Source: CAVTBT01 sp963733065 (GTDB taxonomy: Bacteria; Actinomycetota; Thermoleophilia; Gaiellales; Gaiellaceae). Taken from it: a DNA stretch of 64,000 bases. Below are positions 33,309 through 41,685 of the stretch, one piece after another; position 1 is the first letter of the stretch; every line of letters starts with the position of its first letter. Both the position numbers and the translations under genes were made by a program. The notes under the pieces were generated by a model. That model had not been told where the DNA came from, did no database searches, and was given only the letters and a program-made list of their open reading frames with translations. The stretch lies in contig CAVTBT010000003.1 of assembly GCA_963733065.1 (NCBI GenBank), positions 186,001 to 250,000 on the forward strand. Direction: 5' to 3'.

Positions 33309-33953
33309 ATGCGCTGGGAGCTGCTGGAGGACGTGCCCGACGACGAGGTCCGGCGGGTGCTCTCGATCGCACGACGCCGCACGTTCGCGCGCGGCGAGGT
33401 CGTCTTCCACGAGCACGACCCGGCCGACTCGCTTCACCTCGTCGCGAAGGGACGATTTGCGATCCGGATCACGACCCCCCTCGGCGACAGCGCGCTGCTC
33501 GGCCTGCGCGGTCCGGGCGAGTCGTTCGGGGAGCTCGCCCTGGTCTCCGGGCCCGAGGCGGTGCGGTCGGCGACCGTGGAGGCGCTCGAGGCCGCGGAGA
33601 CGCACGCCGTATATCGGCGCGAGTTCGACGCGCTGCGCCGGGAGCACCCGCGGGTCGGGGACGTGCTCGTCGCGCTCCTGGCTACGGCCGTTCGCCGCAC
33701 GAACGAGCTCCTGCTCGACGCGTACTACGCCCCTGCCGAGACGCGCGTCCTCCGGCGCCTGGGCGACCTCGCGGCGGCGTTCCCCGACGGCGAGGTGCGG
33801 CTGACGCAGGAGGATCTCGCCAGCCTCGCAGGAACGTCGAGGGCAACGGTCAACCGGGTGCTCCGGGACGCCGAGCGGCGCGGCGCGGTCGAGCTGCGCC
33901 GCGGCCGGACCGTCGTCCGCGACCCCGACGCGCTGACGCGCCGGACCCGCTAG
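33309..33953 (+). CDS. CRP/FNR family transcriptional regulator
   Basis: A 214-residue regulator. The cyclic-nucleotide-binding fold covers about residues 8-120 (FARGEVVFHEHDPADSLHLV, KGRFAIRI, GLRGPGESFGELALVSGP), and PGESFGELAL is the cAMP-contact motif, although the usual R-S/T pair downstream reads VRSATVEALE. The winged helix is at about 155-210: RLTQEDLASLAGTSRATVNR then VLRDAERRGAVELRRGRT. No FNR-type cysteines. The ATG at 33309 is used since upstream codons lie in the palindromic gap. The 3' end, including the stop codon, is copied in a tandem duplication just downstream. Confidence 0.88.
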   Translation: MRWELLEDVPDDEVRRVLSIARRRTFARGEVVFHEHDPADSLHLVAKGRFAIRITTPLGDSALLGLRGPGESFGELALVSGPEAVRSATVEALEAAETHAVYRREFDALRREHPRVGDVLVALLATAVRRTNELLLDAYYAPAETRVLRRLGDLAAAFPDGEVRLTQEDLASLAGTSRATVNRVLRDAERRGAVELRRGRTVVRDPDALTRRTR

Positions 33954-34230
33954 GCAGACGCATCCGGGTGGAGACGACGCCCATGCGGCCGCGAAGCGGA
34001 CGCCTTCAGGGATCTTCGCGCGATCGGAATCCGCGCGAGCGGATTCCGATCATGCGCCGGCTAACTGTCCTCGGCGTCCCCGACGCGCTGGGGCGCCGGA
34101 CGCGCTAGGCAGACCCATCCGGGAACGACGCCTTTGCGGCCGCGAAGCGGACGCTTTCAGGGATCTTCGCGCGATCGGAATCCGCGCGAGCGGATTCCGA
34201 TCTTGCGCCGGCTAACTGTCCTCGGCGTCC
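33934..34230. repeat. Tandem duplication of about 151 bp including the end of the CRP-type gene and a long hairpin
   Basis: Two copies with a 151-base offset (33934-34079 and 34085-34230). Shared segments include CGCTAGGCAGAC, GCGGCCGCGAAGCGGACGC, TTTCAGGGATCTTCGCGCG (with small changes) and TGCGCCGGCTAACTGTCCTC. Copy 1 begins within the last codons of the CRP-type gene, so copy 2 carries a ghost of its stop codon. Each contains a perfect palindrome with 13-bp arms, GATCGGAATCCGC-GCGA-GCGGATTCCGATC (34022-34051 and 34173-34202), a probable transcription terminator. I see no gene between 33954 and 34330. Confidence 0.85.
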
Positions 34231-34330
34231 GTCTCGTCGCCCGGGTCGCGGTTCTCGATCGGCGGCAGCATGCAGCCACGGTAGACCGCCGGTCGGTCGT
34301 CGCAAGGCAGCGAGCCGAGCTCCCGTCGGC

Positions 34331-35084
34331 TCAGGAATGCGCAAGCCGGCGCCCGCGTACGGCGGAGGTCGTGAGCGCGCCGACGAGGCAGAGTGCGATG
34401 CCGACGGCGACTCCGAGGGCAAGCTCACGCCAGCTCGTGCCGCCCGCGTCGTCGCTGCGGTCCGCGTCCACGAGCCCGCCACGCGGCACACGCGCGGCGA
34501 CGTTCGCGAAGCCGTCAGGGTGCGCGCGGCCGCGTTGCGGAGCCGTTCGGGTGACTGCGCAGGTAGCGCATGAACGCATCCGGGTTCTGCCATTCCGCGT
34601 GAGTGCGCACGTAACGCTCGAACGCGTCGCCGCCGCGGTCCGCGTCCACGAGCCCGCCACGCGGCACACCCGCGGCGACGTTCGCGAAGCCGTCAGGGTG
34701 CGCGCGGCCCGTTGCGGAGCCGTTCGGGTGACTGCGCAGGTAGCGCATGAACGCATCCGGGTTCTGCCATTCCGCGTGAGTGCGCACGTAACGCTCGAAC
34801 GCGTCGCCGCCGCGGTCCGCGTCCGCGAGCCCGCCACGCGGCACACCGGACGACACGTTCGCAAAGCCGTCAGGGTGCGCGCGGCCGGTTGCGGAGCCGT
34901 TCGGGTGACTGCGCAGGTAGCGCATGAACGCATCCGGGTTCTGCCATTCCGCGTGAGTGCGCACGTAACGCTCGAACGCGTCGCCGGGATCGTACGAGCG
35001 GGGGGACGGGCTGGGCGCCGCGTCCGCCAGCGGGACGGCGAGCACGAGAGCGGCGAGCATCGAGACGATCGATCGAAGCGTCAT
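34331..35084 (-). CDS. Secreted repeat protein with C-terminal membrane anchor, apparent frameshift in third repeat
   Basis: Start ATG at 35084 with a near-perfect Shine-Dalgarno (AAGGAGGAGTC). Signal peptide TLRSIVSMLAALVLAVPLADA, a short Ser/Pro linker, then three 59-residue repeats beginning DAFERYVRTHAEWQNPDAFM and continuing YLRSHPNGSATGRAHPDGFA. The uninterrupted frame stops at 34515 (189 residues) because the third copy has one extra base (GGCCGCGTTG against GGCCCGTTG or GGCCGGTTG). Restoring the frame continues through the repeat end to a membrane helix (LALGVAVGIALCLVGALTTS) and a basic tail, stop at 34331, 250 residues. This signal-repeats-anchor layout argues the longer form is ancestral. 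Function unknown; it may be a surface protein. It follows a LAL-type regulator gene. Confidence 0.75.
34451..34982 (-). repeat. Three direct repeats of 177 bp inside a coding region
   Basis: Identical landmarks such as GCGCATGAACGCATCCGGG recur at 34567, 34744 and 34921, a period of exactly 177 bases (59 codons). Copies 34806-34982, 34629-34805 and 34451-34628 are nearly identical, with a few substitutions (GTCCGCG changes, GACGACACG against GCGGCGACG) and one extra base in the last copy. Confidence 0.9.
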
Positions 35085-35134
35085 GACTCCTCCTTGCGCG
35101 AATCCGGACGGACCCGCGAGACGTAGTGACGCCT

Positions 35135-35187
35135 CCGACGCTAGAAGGGGGCGAGCCCGCGAATAACCGGGCAACTACGCGACTTTG
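35135..35187 (-). promoter_or_regulatory. Putative promoter/operator of the repeat-protein gene
   Basis: Minus strand: CAAAGT (35187-35182), a GTT-N5-GTT pair (GTTGCCCGGTT), and CTAGCGTCGG (35144-35135) whose TAGCGT is a candidate -10. The same elements occur with the same spacing at 41686-41738. The segment lies between the stop of a LAL regulator gene and the repeat-protein start. Confidence 0.5.
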
Positions 35188-35203
35188 ATGCGACTGTCGC
35201 GCG

Positions 35204-37972
35204 TCAGCGGACGTCGAGGCTTCGCGCGAGCTCCACACGCGAGCGGACCCCGAGCTTGGTGTAGATGCGCGAGAGATGGCCTTCGACCGTGCGGATGCTG
35301 AGAAAGAGCGCGATCGCGACTTCCCGGTTCGTGCGGCCGGACGCGACGAGCTCGGCCACACGTCGCTCGACCGGGGTGAGCGCCGCGCCCGCGGGCGCCC
35401 GGCCGCCGATACGCCCCAGCTCAGCAGTCGTCCGCGTGGCCCAGGCGCGGGCGCCGACCGCCTCGAAGCCGGCGCGCGCGCGCTCGAGCGTCACGCGCGC
35501 CGAGCGGCGCTGCTTGAGGCGTCGTTGCGCCGCGCCGAGCGCGAGCAGTGTCCTCGCTTCGTCGAACGGGATGCGAACCGCGCTGTGGAGCTCGAGCGCT
35601 CGCTCGAATCGGTCGACCGCGCCGGACACGTCGCCTTCCGCCGCCGCTACCAGTCCCCGCGCTCGGAGGGCAAGCGCCCGAGCCGAGCGCCTCGCCAGCC
35701 GCTCCGCGTTGCCGTCGTACCAGCCGAGCAAGTCGACGGCTTCGTCGATTTGGCCCAGCTCCACGAGCGCCTCCACGTCGTCGGCGACGAAACGTGTGGT
35801 GCCGGGCTCCTCGATGCCTTGCCGGCGGACGAAGGCGACCAGCGGCGCCAGCCGGTCGTGAGCGGCGCGGGCGTCGCCCAGCGTGAGCTCCAGGAGCCCA
35901 AGGGCCGCCGTCGCGAAGAAGTGCGCCGGGACGCCGCTCGTCCGCTCCGCGATGTCGAGCGCCTCGGCTGCGGCGCTGCGCGTCTCCGACTCGGCCCCCA
36001 TATGCGCGTGCGCCCACGCGGCGACGGCGAGCAGGTAGGCGGCAAGCGTCTCCTGGCCTGCCTGCCGCGCGTGCTCGAGGCCGTCGCCGGCAATCGCCAG
36101 TGCGTCGTCGAAATGACCACGGACGCACTCGATCTGGCCGAGCATCACGAGGATGTAGGGCACCGAGCTTTCGTCGTCCATCGCAGCTGCGCGTTCGCGC
36201 AGTTCGAGGAACGACTCCCGGGCGCTGTCGAGGTCGTCGTGCCAGAACCCGATCACCCCTTCCTGGAACGCCGGCTGGCGCATGACCCGCATACCCTCCG
36301 CGGCAGGGCCGAGCGCCATCGCGGCCTCCAGCGTGCGACGCGCATCAGAGCGGCCGAGCGCTGCCTCAGAGAGCGCCTGGTCGGCGAGCGCTTCCGCGCG
36401 CAGGTCGGACCGACCGAGCTCGTACGCGAGCTCCGCAGCCGTCGCGGCGTGGACGACCGCCTCCGCCAGCAGCTCCCGCAGCCGAAACGACGTCGCCGCC
36501 ACTCCCACGTGCGCCTCGAGCAGCAGCTCCGGCTCATCCTCCGCCTCGTCGATGGCGGCAAGGAACAGGTCGCGCGCGGCGCGGATGTCGTCGTCGTATG
36601 AGCGGATACTGGCGAGCCGCAAGAGCAGGCGTGTCCGCTCGGCGCCCGGATCCGAGCCCACGAGGACGCCCTCGAGCAGGGAGCGTGCGCGACGGGTGTC
36701 GCCGGCCTCGAAGAGCCAGAAGGCGGCGTCCGCGGCTCGCCGCCTCACATCCGCGGTCCGGTCAGGTGGGGTCAGGCGCACCGCGTGCTCAGCGAGCTCC
36801 CCGGCGACGATGGGCGCGCCGCGCGCCCTCGCTTGCCGCGCAGCCGCTTCGATCTCGGCCGCGATCTCGGCGTTCGGCGCTGTCGTTGCGAGCGCAAGAT
36901 GATGGGCGCGCTCCGGTTGGCCCACGGCATCGGCGAGCGCCCGATGGAGCTCGCGCCGTCGGCTCGACGGACACGCGTGGTACGCAGCCGCGGCGAGCAG
37001 AGGATGGGCGAACCGGATGCGGTCGTCGACTGGCTCGATGACCCCAGCATCGACCGCCGGTGCGAGCGCGGGTTCCGGCGGTCGGCCGATCGCGGCGCCG
37101 ACGAGCGCCGGCACCGGCTCGGCGAGCGCCGCTGCCGCAGCAAGCGCATCTCTCGTCTCTGACGGCAACGCCTCGATGCGGGCGCCGACGAGCTCATGCA
37201 GCGCGGTCGGGACGGGCAGCGCCGTCCCGGCCACGTGGGTCGCGAGCTCGGGCGCGAGCGCGCGCCCGAGCTCGAGGATGAAGAACGGGTTCCCGCCGGC
37301 GACCTCGTGCAACGAGCGGACGGTGGGCCGAGGGAAGGCGATGCCAAGGCGGTCGAGCAGCAGGAGATGCGTGGCGTCGAGGTCGAGAGCCGACACCGCG
37401 AGACGCTCGAGCGAAGGCAACGCACGATCCGGATCGAACGGCAGACCGGCGCGGTCCTCGCGGCGGACGGCCAGCAGCAGGCGAACCGGCTCACCACCCT
37501 CGAGGCGCCGGACCGCGAAGGCAAGCGCCCGCGCCGACGGCCCGTCGAGCCACTGGACATCATCAATCGCCACCAGCAACCGGCGCTCGGCTGCCAGCCC
37601 TCGAAGGGCGGCCGCAAGTGCGAGCCCCACCGCGCGCTCGTCAGGTGGGACGCCACCGGCCGGCTCCAGAAGCAGCGCGACCCGCAACGCGCGTGCCTGC
37701 GGGTCCGGGAGCGTGTCGACGACGCCTTCGACGCCGGCCAGAAGGTCACCGACCGCCGTGAACGCCAGCTTCGCCTCGGGTTCGAGCGGTCGGGCAGCAC
37801 GAACGTCGAGGCCCAGCTCGAATGCGCGTTCGACGGCGGCGCTCCACAGCGTCGTCTTACCTGCTCCGGCGTCGCCTTCGAGCAGGAGCGCTGCTGGCCC
37901 GCCGTCGCTCTCGACGAAAGCGCGCAGGACAGCAAGCTCCTCGTCCCGGCCGATGATCGCAGTGGCCGTCAC
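35204..37972 (-). CDS. LAL-type LuxR family regulator (ATPase + TPR + HTH)
   Basis: A 922-residue MalT-like signal-transduction ATPase. N-terminal NTPase: IIGRDEELAVLRAFV, Walker A GDAGAGKTTLW (about 34-44), Walker B LLVAIDDVQWLD, and HEVAGGNPFFILELGRAL. The middle (about 390-830) is a chain of TPR-like helical repeats. The C-terminus (about 850-922) is a LuxR helix-turn-helix: LTPVERRVAELVASGRTNRE, LFLSIRTVEGHLSRIYTKLG. The GTG at 37972 (VTATAIIGRDEE) is preferred over 14 upstream codons. It is expected to bind an inducer and ATP, then activate transcription. It has a paralogue at 41740-44493, and both precede the same kind of promoter. Confidence 0.9.
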   Translation of the reverse strand: MTATAIIGRDEELAVLRAFVESDGGPAALLLEGDAGAGKTTLWSAAVERAFELGLDVRAARPLEPEAKLAFTAVGDLLAGVEGVVDTLPDPQARALRVALLLEPAGGVPPDERAVGLALAAALRGLAAERRLLVAIDDVQWLDGPSARALAFAVRRLEGGEPVRLLLAVRREDRAGLPFDPDRALPSLERLAVSALDLDATHLLLLDRLGIAFPRPTVRSLHEVAGGNPFFILELGRALAPELATHVAGTALPVPTALHELVGARIEALPSETRDALAAAAALAEPVPALVGAAIGRPPEPALAPAVDAGVIEPVDDRIRFAHPLLAAAAYHACPSSRRRELHRALADAVGQPERAHHLALATTAPNAEIAAEIEAAARQARARGAPIVAGELAEHAVRLTPPDRTADVRRRAADAAFWLFEAGDTRRARSLLEGVLVGSDPGAERTRLLLRLASIRSYDDDIRAARDLFLAAIDEAEDEPELLLEAHVGVAATSFRLRELLAEAVVHAATAAELAYELGRSDLRAEALADQALSEAALGRSDARRTLEAAMALGPAAEGMRVMRQPAFQEGVIGFWHDDLDSARESFLELRERAAAMDDESSVPYILVMLGQIECVRGHFDDALAIAGDGLEHARQAGQETLAAYLLAVAAWAHAHMGAESETRSAAAEALDIAERTSGVPAHFFATAALGLLELTLGDARAAHDRLAPLVAFVRRQGIEEPGTTRFVADDVEALVELGQIDEAVDLLGWYDGNAERLARRSARALALRARGLVAAAEGDVSGAVDRFERALELHSAVRIPFDEARTLLALGAAQRRLKQRRSARVTLERARAGFEAVGARAWATRTTAELGRIGGRAPAGAALTPVERRVAELVASGRTNREVAIALFLSIRTVEGHLSRIYTKLGVRSRVELARSLDVR

Positions 37973-38062
37973 GTCGCCTCCCGTCGATCCTGGCAGACAA
38001 CAGGCCCGCGTCACAGACGGCGGCCGCCAGGCGAGGCCCGACCCGCGATCCCGCTCCGTCAG

Positions 38063-39191
38063 CTACCGGCCGAGGGGTACGACTCCGTGCCGTGCGATCG
38101 CCACGCCTGCGACCTTCCTGCCGAGCACGAGCCCCTGCTCGTTGTCGCTGCGGAAGTGGATGCCGCTGTACAACCGGGAGACGGCGGCCTCGGCGGCCAA
38201 CGCGCGAAGGTGCGACGCCGACGACGGGAAGAACGCAGCGAGCACCTCGGACGCCGCACCGGATGTCGTCGAATGGCCGCTCACGTAGGACGGGAACGGC
38301 GGCGTGGCGATGAGCGGCAGCCAGCCGGCGTCGTGCTCGCGCCGGATCGCGGTGATCGGCCGCTCCGACCAGTACGTGAACTTCGCGTCCCAGCAGGCGA
38401 TGAACGCGTCCGCCTGCGCGGTGTTGACGGCGGCGAGCACCCAGGCCGCCCGCCTCGTGTCGAGCCGGTTGGCCCGGACGAGATCGAGGGCGATCTGGCT
38501 CCAGTGCCCGGGCGGCGTGACTGTGCCGGCGCCGTCGGCCCAGAACAGCGCGATCGCGCGCTGCTCCGCCGTCAGGTGCAGCGACACGTCGTAGACCTCC
38601 TGCACCTCGCGCGCGTACTCCGTGCTGCCGAAGGCCGGCTGCGGGCCGGGCCGGAACTGCGAGCCCGACCTCAGGTTCCACGGGCGCCAGGTGCCGGTCA
38701 GCGGCTCGAGCGGCGGCGCGAACGCGGGCGGCGTCGGCACCCACAACCCGGGGCCGGTCGGCACGGTGCCCGTCCAGACGGCGTCGGAGCCGTCGGTTCG
38801 CCCCCTCGCGACGACCAGCCGCCCCACCAGGCGGCCGAGCTCGACTCCGAGCTGCGGCTGTTCCCGGTTCGCCAGCTCGTCGAATGCCGCTGCACGGTCG
38901 GGATACAGATAGGCGAGCACGGTGGCCGCTGCGCCCGCTACGGCGGCATCTCTCAGGAACGAGGGCGCGAGGGACGCGTCGCGCATGGCGACGGCGACGA
39001 GCGCCAGGCCGCGGGACGCGCGCGGCGGATTCGTGCTGTGCGCCAGCAATCTCGCCGAGCTGCACCTCGAGCCATGCACCGACCACACGATCGGGCGGAT
39101 CGTCGACCGCGCGCACCGTCCCTGGGGCCGTCAGCGCGAAGAGCGCAGACACGAGCACCAGCGCGAGCGCAACTCGCCGACGAGCGTTCAT
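38063..39191 (-). CDS. Vanadium-haloperoxidase-like PAP2 protein, with an apparent one-base frameshift
   Basis: Secreted PAP2-fold phosphatase/haloperoxidase. The ATG at 39191 overlaps the upstream nitroreductase stop (ATGA) and encodes a signal peptide (RRVALALVLVSALFALTAPG); homology then jumps near 39053 to the frame carrying LLAHSTNPPRASRGLALVAV. The span is 376 codons plus one base, so one extra base explains the break; corrected length is 375. Active-site motifs: KFTYWSERP (K-x6-RP), YVSGHSTTSG (SGH) and SRLYSGIHFRSDNEQ (SR-x5-H). The uninterrupted frame is 38063-39088. Vanadate-dependent oxidation and acid phosphatase activity share this fold, so substrate is open. A second homologue lies at 40141-41412. 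Confidence 0.78.
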
Positions 39192-39655
39192 GCGACCACC
39201 GGCTGCGATCCTCCCGCTGTCGGCAGCAGGCGAAACACCGGGTGGCGCGCAGCCTCGGCGAGCCACGCCTCGTCCGGCGCGTCGAGCGTCACGTCGAAGA
39301 AGGGACGCGTGACGCGTCCGAGCTCGTAGTAGCGCCGGAGCACGGGCACCGCCTCCTCCGGCGCGAGCTCGTCGACCGCGAGGCGCTCGCGTCGCCGTCC
39401 GCGCCGCAGCTCGACCCAGCCGGCCGCGCGCGCATTCTTCACCCAGTTGCGGTCGCCGTACGGTGCGACGAGCCAGCGCTCCCCGCTGTCGGCGACGATG
39501 GAGACCGGGGTCGACCACGGCCGTCCGGTGCGCCGGCCGGGGACGGTCAGCAGGTACGTCCGCGGCCCGGTCAGCCCGAGCCGGGCGAGCGGCCGGACGA
39601 GCCCGTTCAGCGCACGCCGCCAGTAGCTCCTGCGATACGGCCTCGGCATCGCCAC
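39188..39655 (-). CDS. Deazaflavin (F420)-dependent nitroreductase-family protein
   Basis: A 155-residue split-barrel protein of the DDN/DUF385 family. Motifs: YLLTVPGRRTGRPWSTPVSI (F420-phosphate contact), RWLVAPYGDRNWVKNARAAG and WVELRRGRR. The family uses reduced F420 to reduce quinones, nitro compounds or unsaturated substrates in actinobacteria. The ATG at 39655 follows directly on a gap with the divergent VOC gene. Its stop overlaps the PAP2-family gene start by 4 bases, so the two form an operon; a joint role in oxidative chemistry of a secondary compound is conceivable. Confidence 0.87.
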   Translation of the reverse strand: MAMPRPYRRSYWRRALNGLVRPLARLGLTGPRTYLLTVPGRRTGRPWSTPVSIVADSGERWLVAPYGDRNWVKNARAAGWVELRRGRRRERLAVDELAPEEAVPVLRRYYELGRVTRPFFDVTLDAPDEAWLAEAARHPVFRLLPTAGGSQPVVA

Positions 39656-39704
39656 GAGCCTAGGCGGAACCCGGAGGCCCGGCGTAGGCTGCGGGCCGAT
39701 CGAG

Positions 39705-40094
39705 ATGCGCGTCTACGAGACCGTGGTCTACGGAACCGACATCGCCGCGATGGTCGCGTTCTACGAGGGCGTGCTCGGCCTGCGGCCGGTCGAGCCGCCC
39801 GACGAGCTCGCGGCGGCGTTCCGGCTCGACGACGGCGGCATGCTGCTTGTCTTCGAGCCCGGCAGGGCATCGGCTCCCGGCCGGCGCGTGCCTTCCCACG
39901 GAGCCAGCGGCGCGGCTCACGTCGCGTTCGCCGTCGGCACCGGTGAGCTCGACCGCCGGCGCGATGCGATCGTCGCCCGCGGCGTCGAGATCGAGCAGGA
40001 CGTGACCTGGGGCGACCGCGGGCGGTCGTTCTACGTGCGCGATCCGGCCGGCAACTCGGTCGAGCTCGTCGAGGGCGACATCTGGCCCCCGTGA
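39705..40094 (+). CDS. VOC (glyoxalase/bleomycin-resistance/dioxygenase fold) protein
   Basis: A 129-residue single-module VOC protein: two beta-alpha-beta-beta-beta units. Landmarks are VVYGTDIAAMVAFYEGVLGL, LDDGGMLLVFEPG, GAAHVAFAVGTGELDRRRDA and SFYVRDPAGNSVELVEGDIW, with His and terminal Glu at typical metal positions. Start ATG at 39705 (the frame encodes MRVYETVVYG). It is divergent from the nitroreductase gene by 49 bases and ends at a shared hairpin with the convergent PAP2 gene. Substrate unknown; members include glyoxalases, epimerases, dioxygenases and resistance proteins. Confidence 0.85.
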   Translation: MRVYETVVYGTDIAAMVAFYEGVLGLRPVEPPDELAAAFRLDDGGMLLVFEPGRASAPGRRVPSHGASGAAHVAFAVGTGELDRRRDAIVARGVEIEQDVTWGDRGRSFYVRDPAGNSVELVEGDIWPP

Positions 40095-40101
40095 CCGAGA
40101 C

Positions 40102-40130
40102 GGGAGAGGCCGGCCGCGCCGGCCCCTCCC
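40102..40130. terminator. Bidirectional hairpin terminator
   Basis: GGGAG-A-GGCCGGC-CGC-GCCGGCC-C-CTCCC, a 12-bp stem with one mismatch, lies between the convergent VOC and PAP2 genes, 7 and 10 bases from their stop codons. It has no T-run but the position is typical for a shared terminator. Confidence 0.7.
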
Positions 40131-40140
40131 GCCGCCCCCG

Positions 40141-41412
40141 TCAACGAATCGGCTGGAAGTAGTACGTCCGGAGCCAGCGTGCGACCTTCTTGCCGATCGC
40201 CGCACCCTGCTCGTCGGCGTAGCGGAAGTGGATGCCTCCCCACACGCGAGCGTCCACGACCTCCTTGAGCGCCTGCGAGAAGCGGTCGAAGTGCCGCGGC
40301 CGCCCCGGGAAGCGACTGCTGACGATGTCGAACGCCAGCTTGTCGGTGCCGAAGAAGGCCTGCGCCGTGTGCAGAACCCCGCCGCTCACGCACCCGTGCC
40401 CGGACGGATGGTCCGGGAACGCGGGCGTGATCAGCGAGCCGGGCGGCACCGTCACCGTCGACGGATCGAACAGCGGCTTCCACTGCGGATCGGCCACCGT
40501 CGCCGGGTTCCCGTCCGCCGCCGCCTCGCGGATCGCCGCCATCGGCCGCCAGAAGTTCCAGTGGTACTTGTCGTTCCAGCAGCTGATCGCGCCGTCCGCC
40601 GCCGCGATACCCGTCATTGCGAACAGCCGCGCGTTGTCGGCGATGTCCAGCCCGCGCTTCGCCGACAGCTGGCGCAGCGCTCCGCCGTACAGCGCCATCG
40701 GCTGGGCCTGCCAGAAGATGGCGGCCATCGTCTGGTCCGCCGTCCGCGCCGTGCTCGTCAGCGAGCCGACGCGCTTGACCTCTTCGAAGTCCCGCGTGTA
40801 GGCGCGGCTGGTGAGCGCGTTCGGGCCACGCGTTCGGAACTGCCACGGGCTCTCGATGACGAACGGGAGCACGTTGCCGACCCACGCCGCCGGATCGAGC
40901 GCCGTCGGCGTGAGCGGCCGCCAGTCGCCCGGGTCGTTGCCGATGACGAAGGTGAACGGACCTCCGCGGCCGTCGTTCGCCCGCGCCGTGAGCATCGCCG
41001 CGGCCGCGGCCTCGCCGGCGGCGACCCCGCCGTCGCGCATTGGACCGGCCGGAATCGCTGCGATCGCGGCGTCGTACAGCGGCTGCAGCGTCGACTGCTG
41101 CGCGGGTAGCAGGGCGACGAGCACCCGGAAGGCTGCCGTCGCGGTTGCAGCCTCCTTGGAGTCCCATGGATTCGCCCGAGGCTTGATGAGGTAGCGGCGG
41201 TGGCCGCCGTCGATCCCGTTGACCGCGTCGTACACGGCGCCCTGCACCATCGCCCAGCTCAGCGTCGAGGCATGAGCGGTCGGATTCGGCGTCAGGATCG
41301 CGTTCGTCGCGATCACGTTCCAGTCCGTCACCGCATCCGCGCGTGCCACTGACGGCGCACCGAACGCGACGGCCACGGCCCCCGCCACTGCGAGGAATCG
41401 CTTGCCAACCAT
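40141..41412 (-). CDS. Vanadium-haloperoxidase-like PAP2 protein
   Basis: A 423-residue secreted protein. The signal peptide is GKRFLAVAGAVAVAFGAPSV with a cleavage-like ARA-DA; the mature part begins VTDWNVIATNAILTPN and continues SWAMVQGAVYDAVNGIDGGH, typical of vanadium-dependent haloperoxidase relatives. Active-site motifs: KYHWNFWRP (K-x6-RP), PDHPSGHGC (PSGH) and ARVWGGIHFRYADE (R-x5-H). The ATG at 41412 overlaps the stop of the preceding small gene by one base (TGATG). The fold supports either acid phosphatase or vanadate-dependent peroxidase chemistry; substrate unknown. It is intact, unlike its homologue at 38063. Confidence 0.87.
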   Translation of the reverse strand: MVGKRFLAVAGAVAVAFGAPSVARADAVTDWNVIATNAILTPNPTAHASTLSWAMVQGAVYDAVNGIDGGHRRYLIKPRANPWDSKEAATATAAFRVLVALLPAQQSTLQPLYDAAIAAIPAGPMRDGGVAAGEAAAAAMLTARANDGRGGPFTFVIGNDPGDWRPLTPTALDPAAWVGNVLPFVIESPWQFRTRGPNALTSRAYTRDFEEVKRVGSLTSTARTADQTMAAIFWQAQPMALYGGALRQLSAKRGLDIADNARLFAMTGIAAADGAISCWNDKYHWNFWRPMAAIREAAADGNPATVADPQWKPLFDPSTVTVPPGSLITPAFPDHPSGHGCVSGGVLHTAQAFFGTDKLAFDIVSSRFPGRPRHFDRFSQALKEVVDARVWGGIHFRYADEQGAAIGKKVARWLRTYYFQPIR

Positions 41413-41681
41413 CACTGTTCCTCTCCGGACGAGATCGCCTCGACGACGCGGAGCGTCCCAAGGCCGGCGAGCTGGGCGGCACGCTCGGCGTCGGATGCGC
41501 ACTCGGCGTCGAAGACGAGCAGGCAGAGCTCGTCCTCGGGGACGTGGATCACCTGTTGGAAGCGGACGCTCGCCCCCTCGCGCGTCAGCCTCTCAGCTGC
41601 CCTGCGCGCCCGCCGCTCGCAGGCCCGACGCCGCTCGGCGTCGCTGCATGCGAAGTACGTCTCGACGAGGTAGCTGGACAC
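41412..41681 (-). CDS. Small DUF4242-like alpha/beta protein
   Basis: An 89-residue protein: SSYLVETYFACSDAERRRAC, then AERLTREGASVRFQQVIHVP followed by EDELCLLVFDAECASDAERA. The pattern (YLVE...F ... SVSEDEL-C-FDA...) resembles DUF4242 small ferredoxin-like proteins, some of which bind nickel; the assignment is tentative. The GTG at 41681 lies only about 13 bases past the TAGCGT element at 41689-41694, so its message may be leaderless. It overlaps the PAP2 gene (TGATG) and lies downstream of a LAL regulator. Confidence 0.68.
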   Translation of the reverse strand: MSSYLVETYFACSDAERRRACERRARRAAERLTREGASVRFQQVIHVPEDELCLLVFDAECASDAERAAQLAGLGTLRVVEAISSGEEQ

Positions 41682-41685
41682 CCGG

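Noticed and set aside
33934..34230. Duplication as an insertion sequence
   Set aside because: No transposase frame, no terminal inverted repeats with target duplication; the unit contains only a gene end and a hairpin.
34451..34982. Direct repeats as a CRISPR array
   Set aside because: The units are 177 bp, adjacent without unique spacers, in frame, and encode protein repeats.
38063..39088. A complete PAP2 gene starting within the uninterrupted frame near 39088
   Set aside because: This would lack a signal peptide and lose the ATGA overlap with the upstream gene; the signal-bearing N-terminus is plainly present in the adjacent frame.
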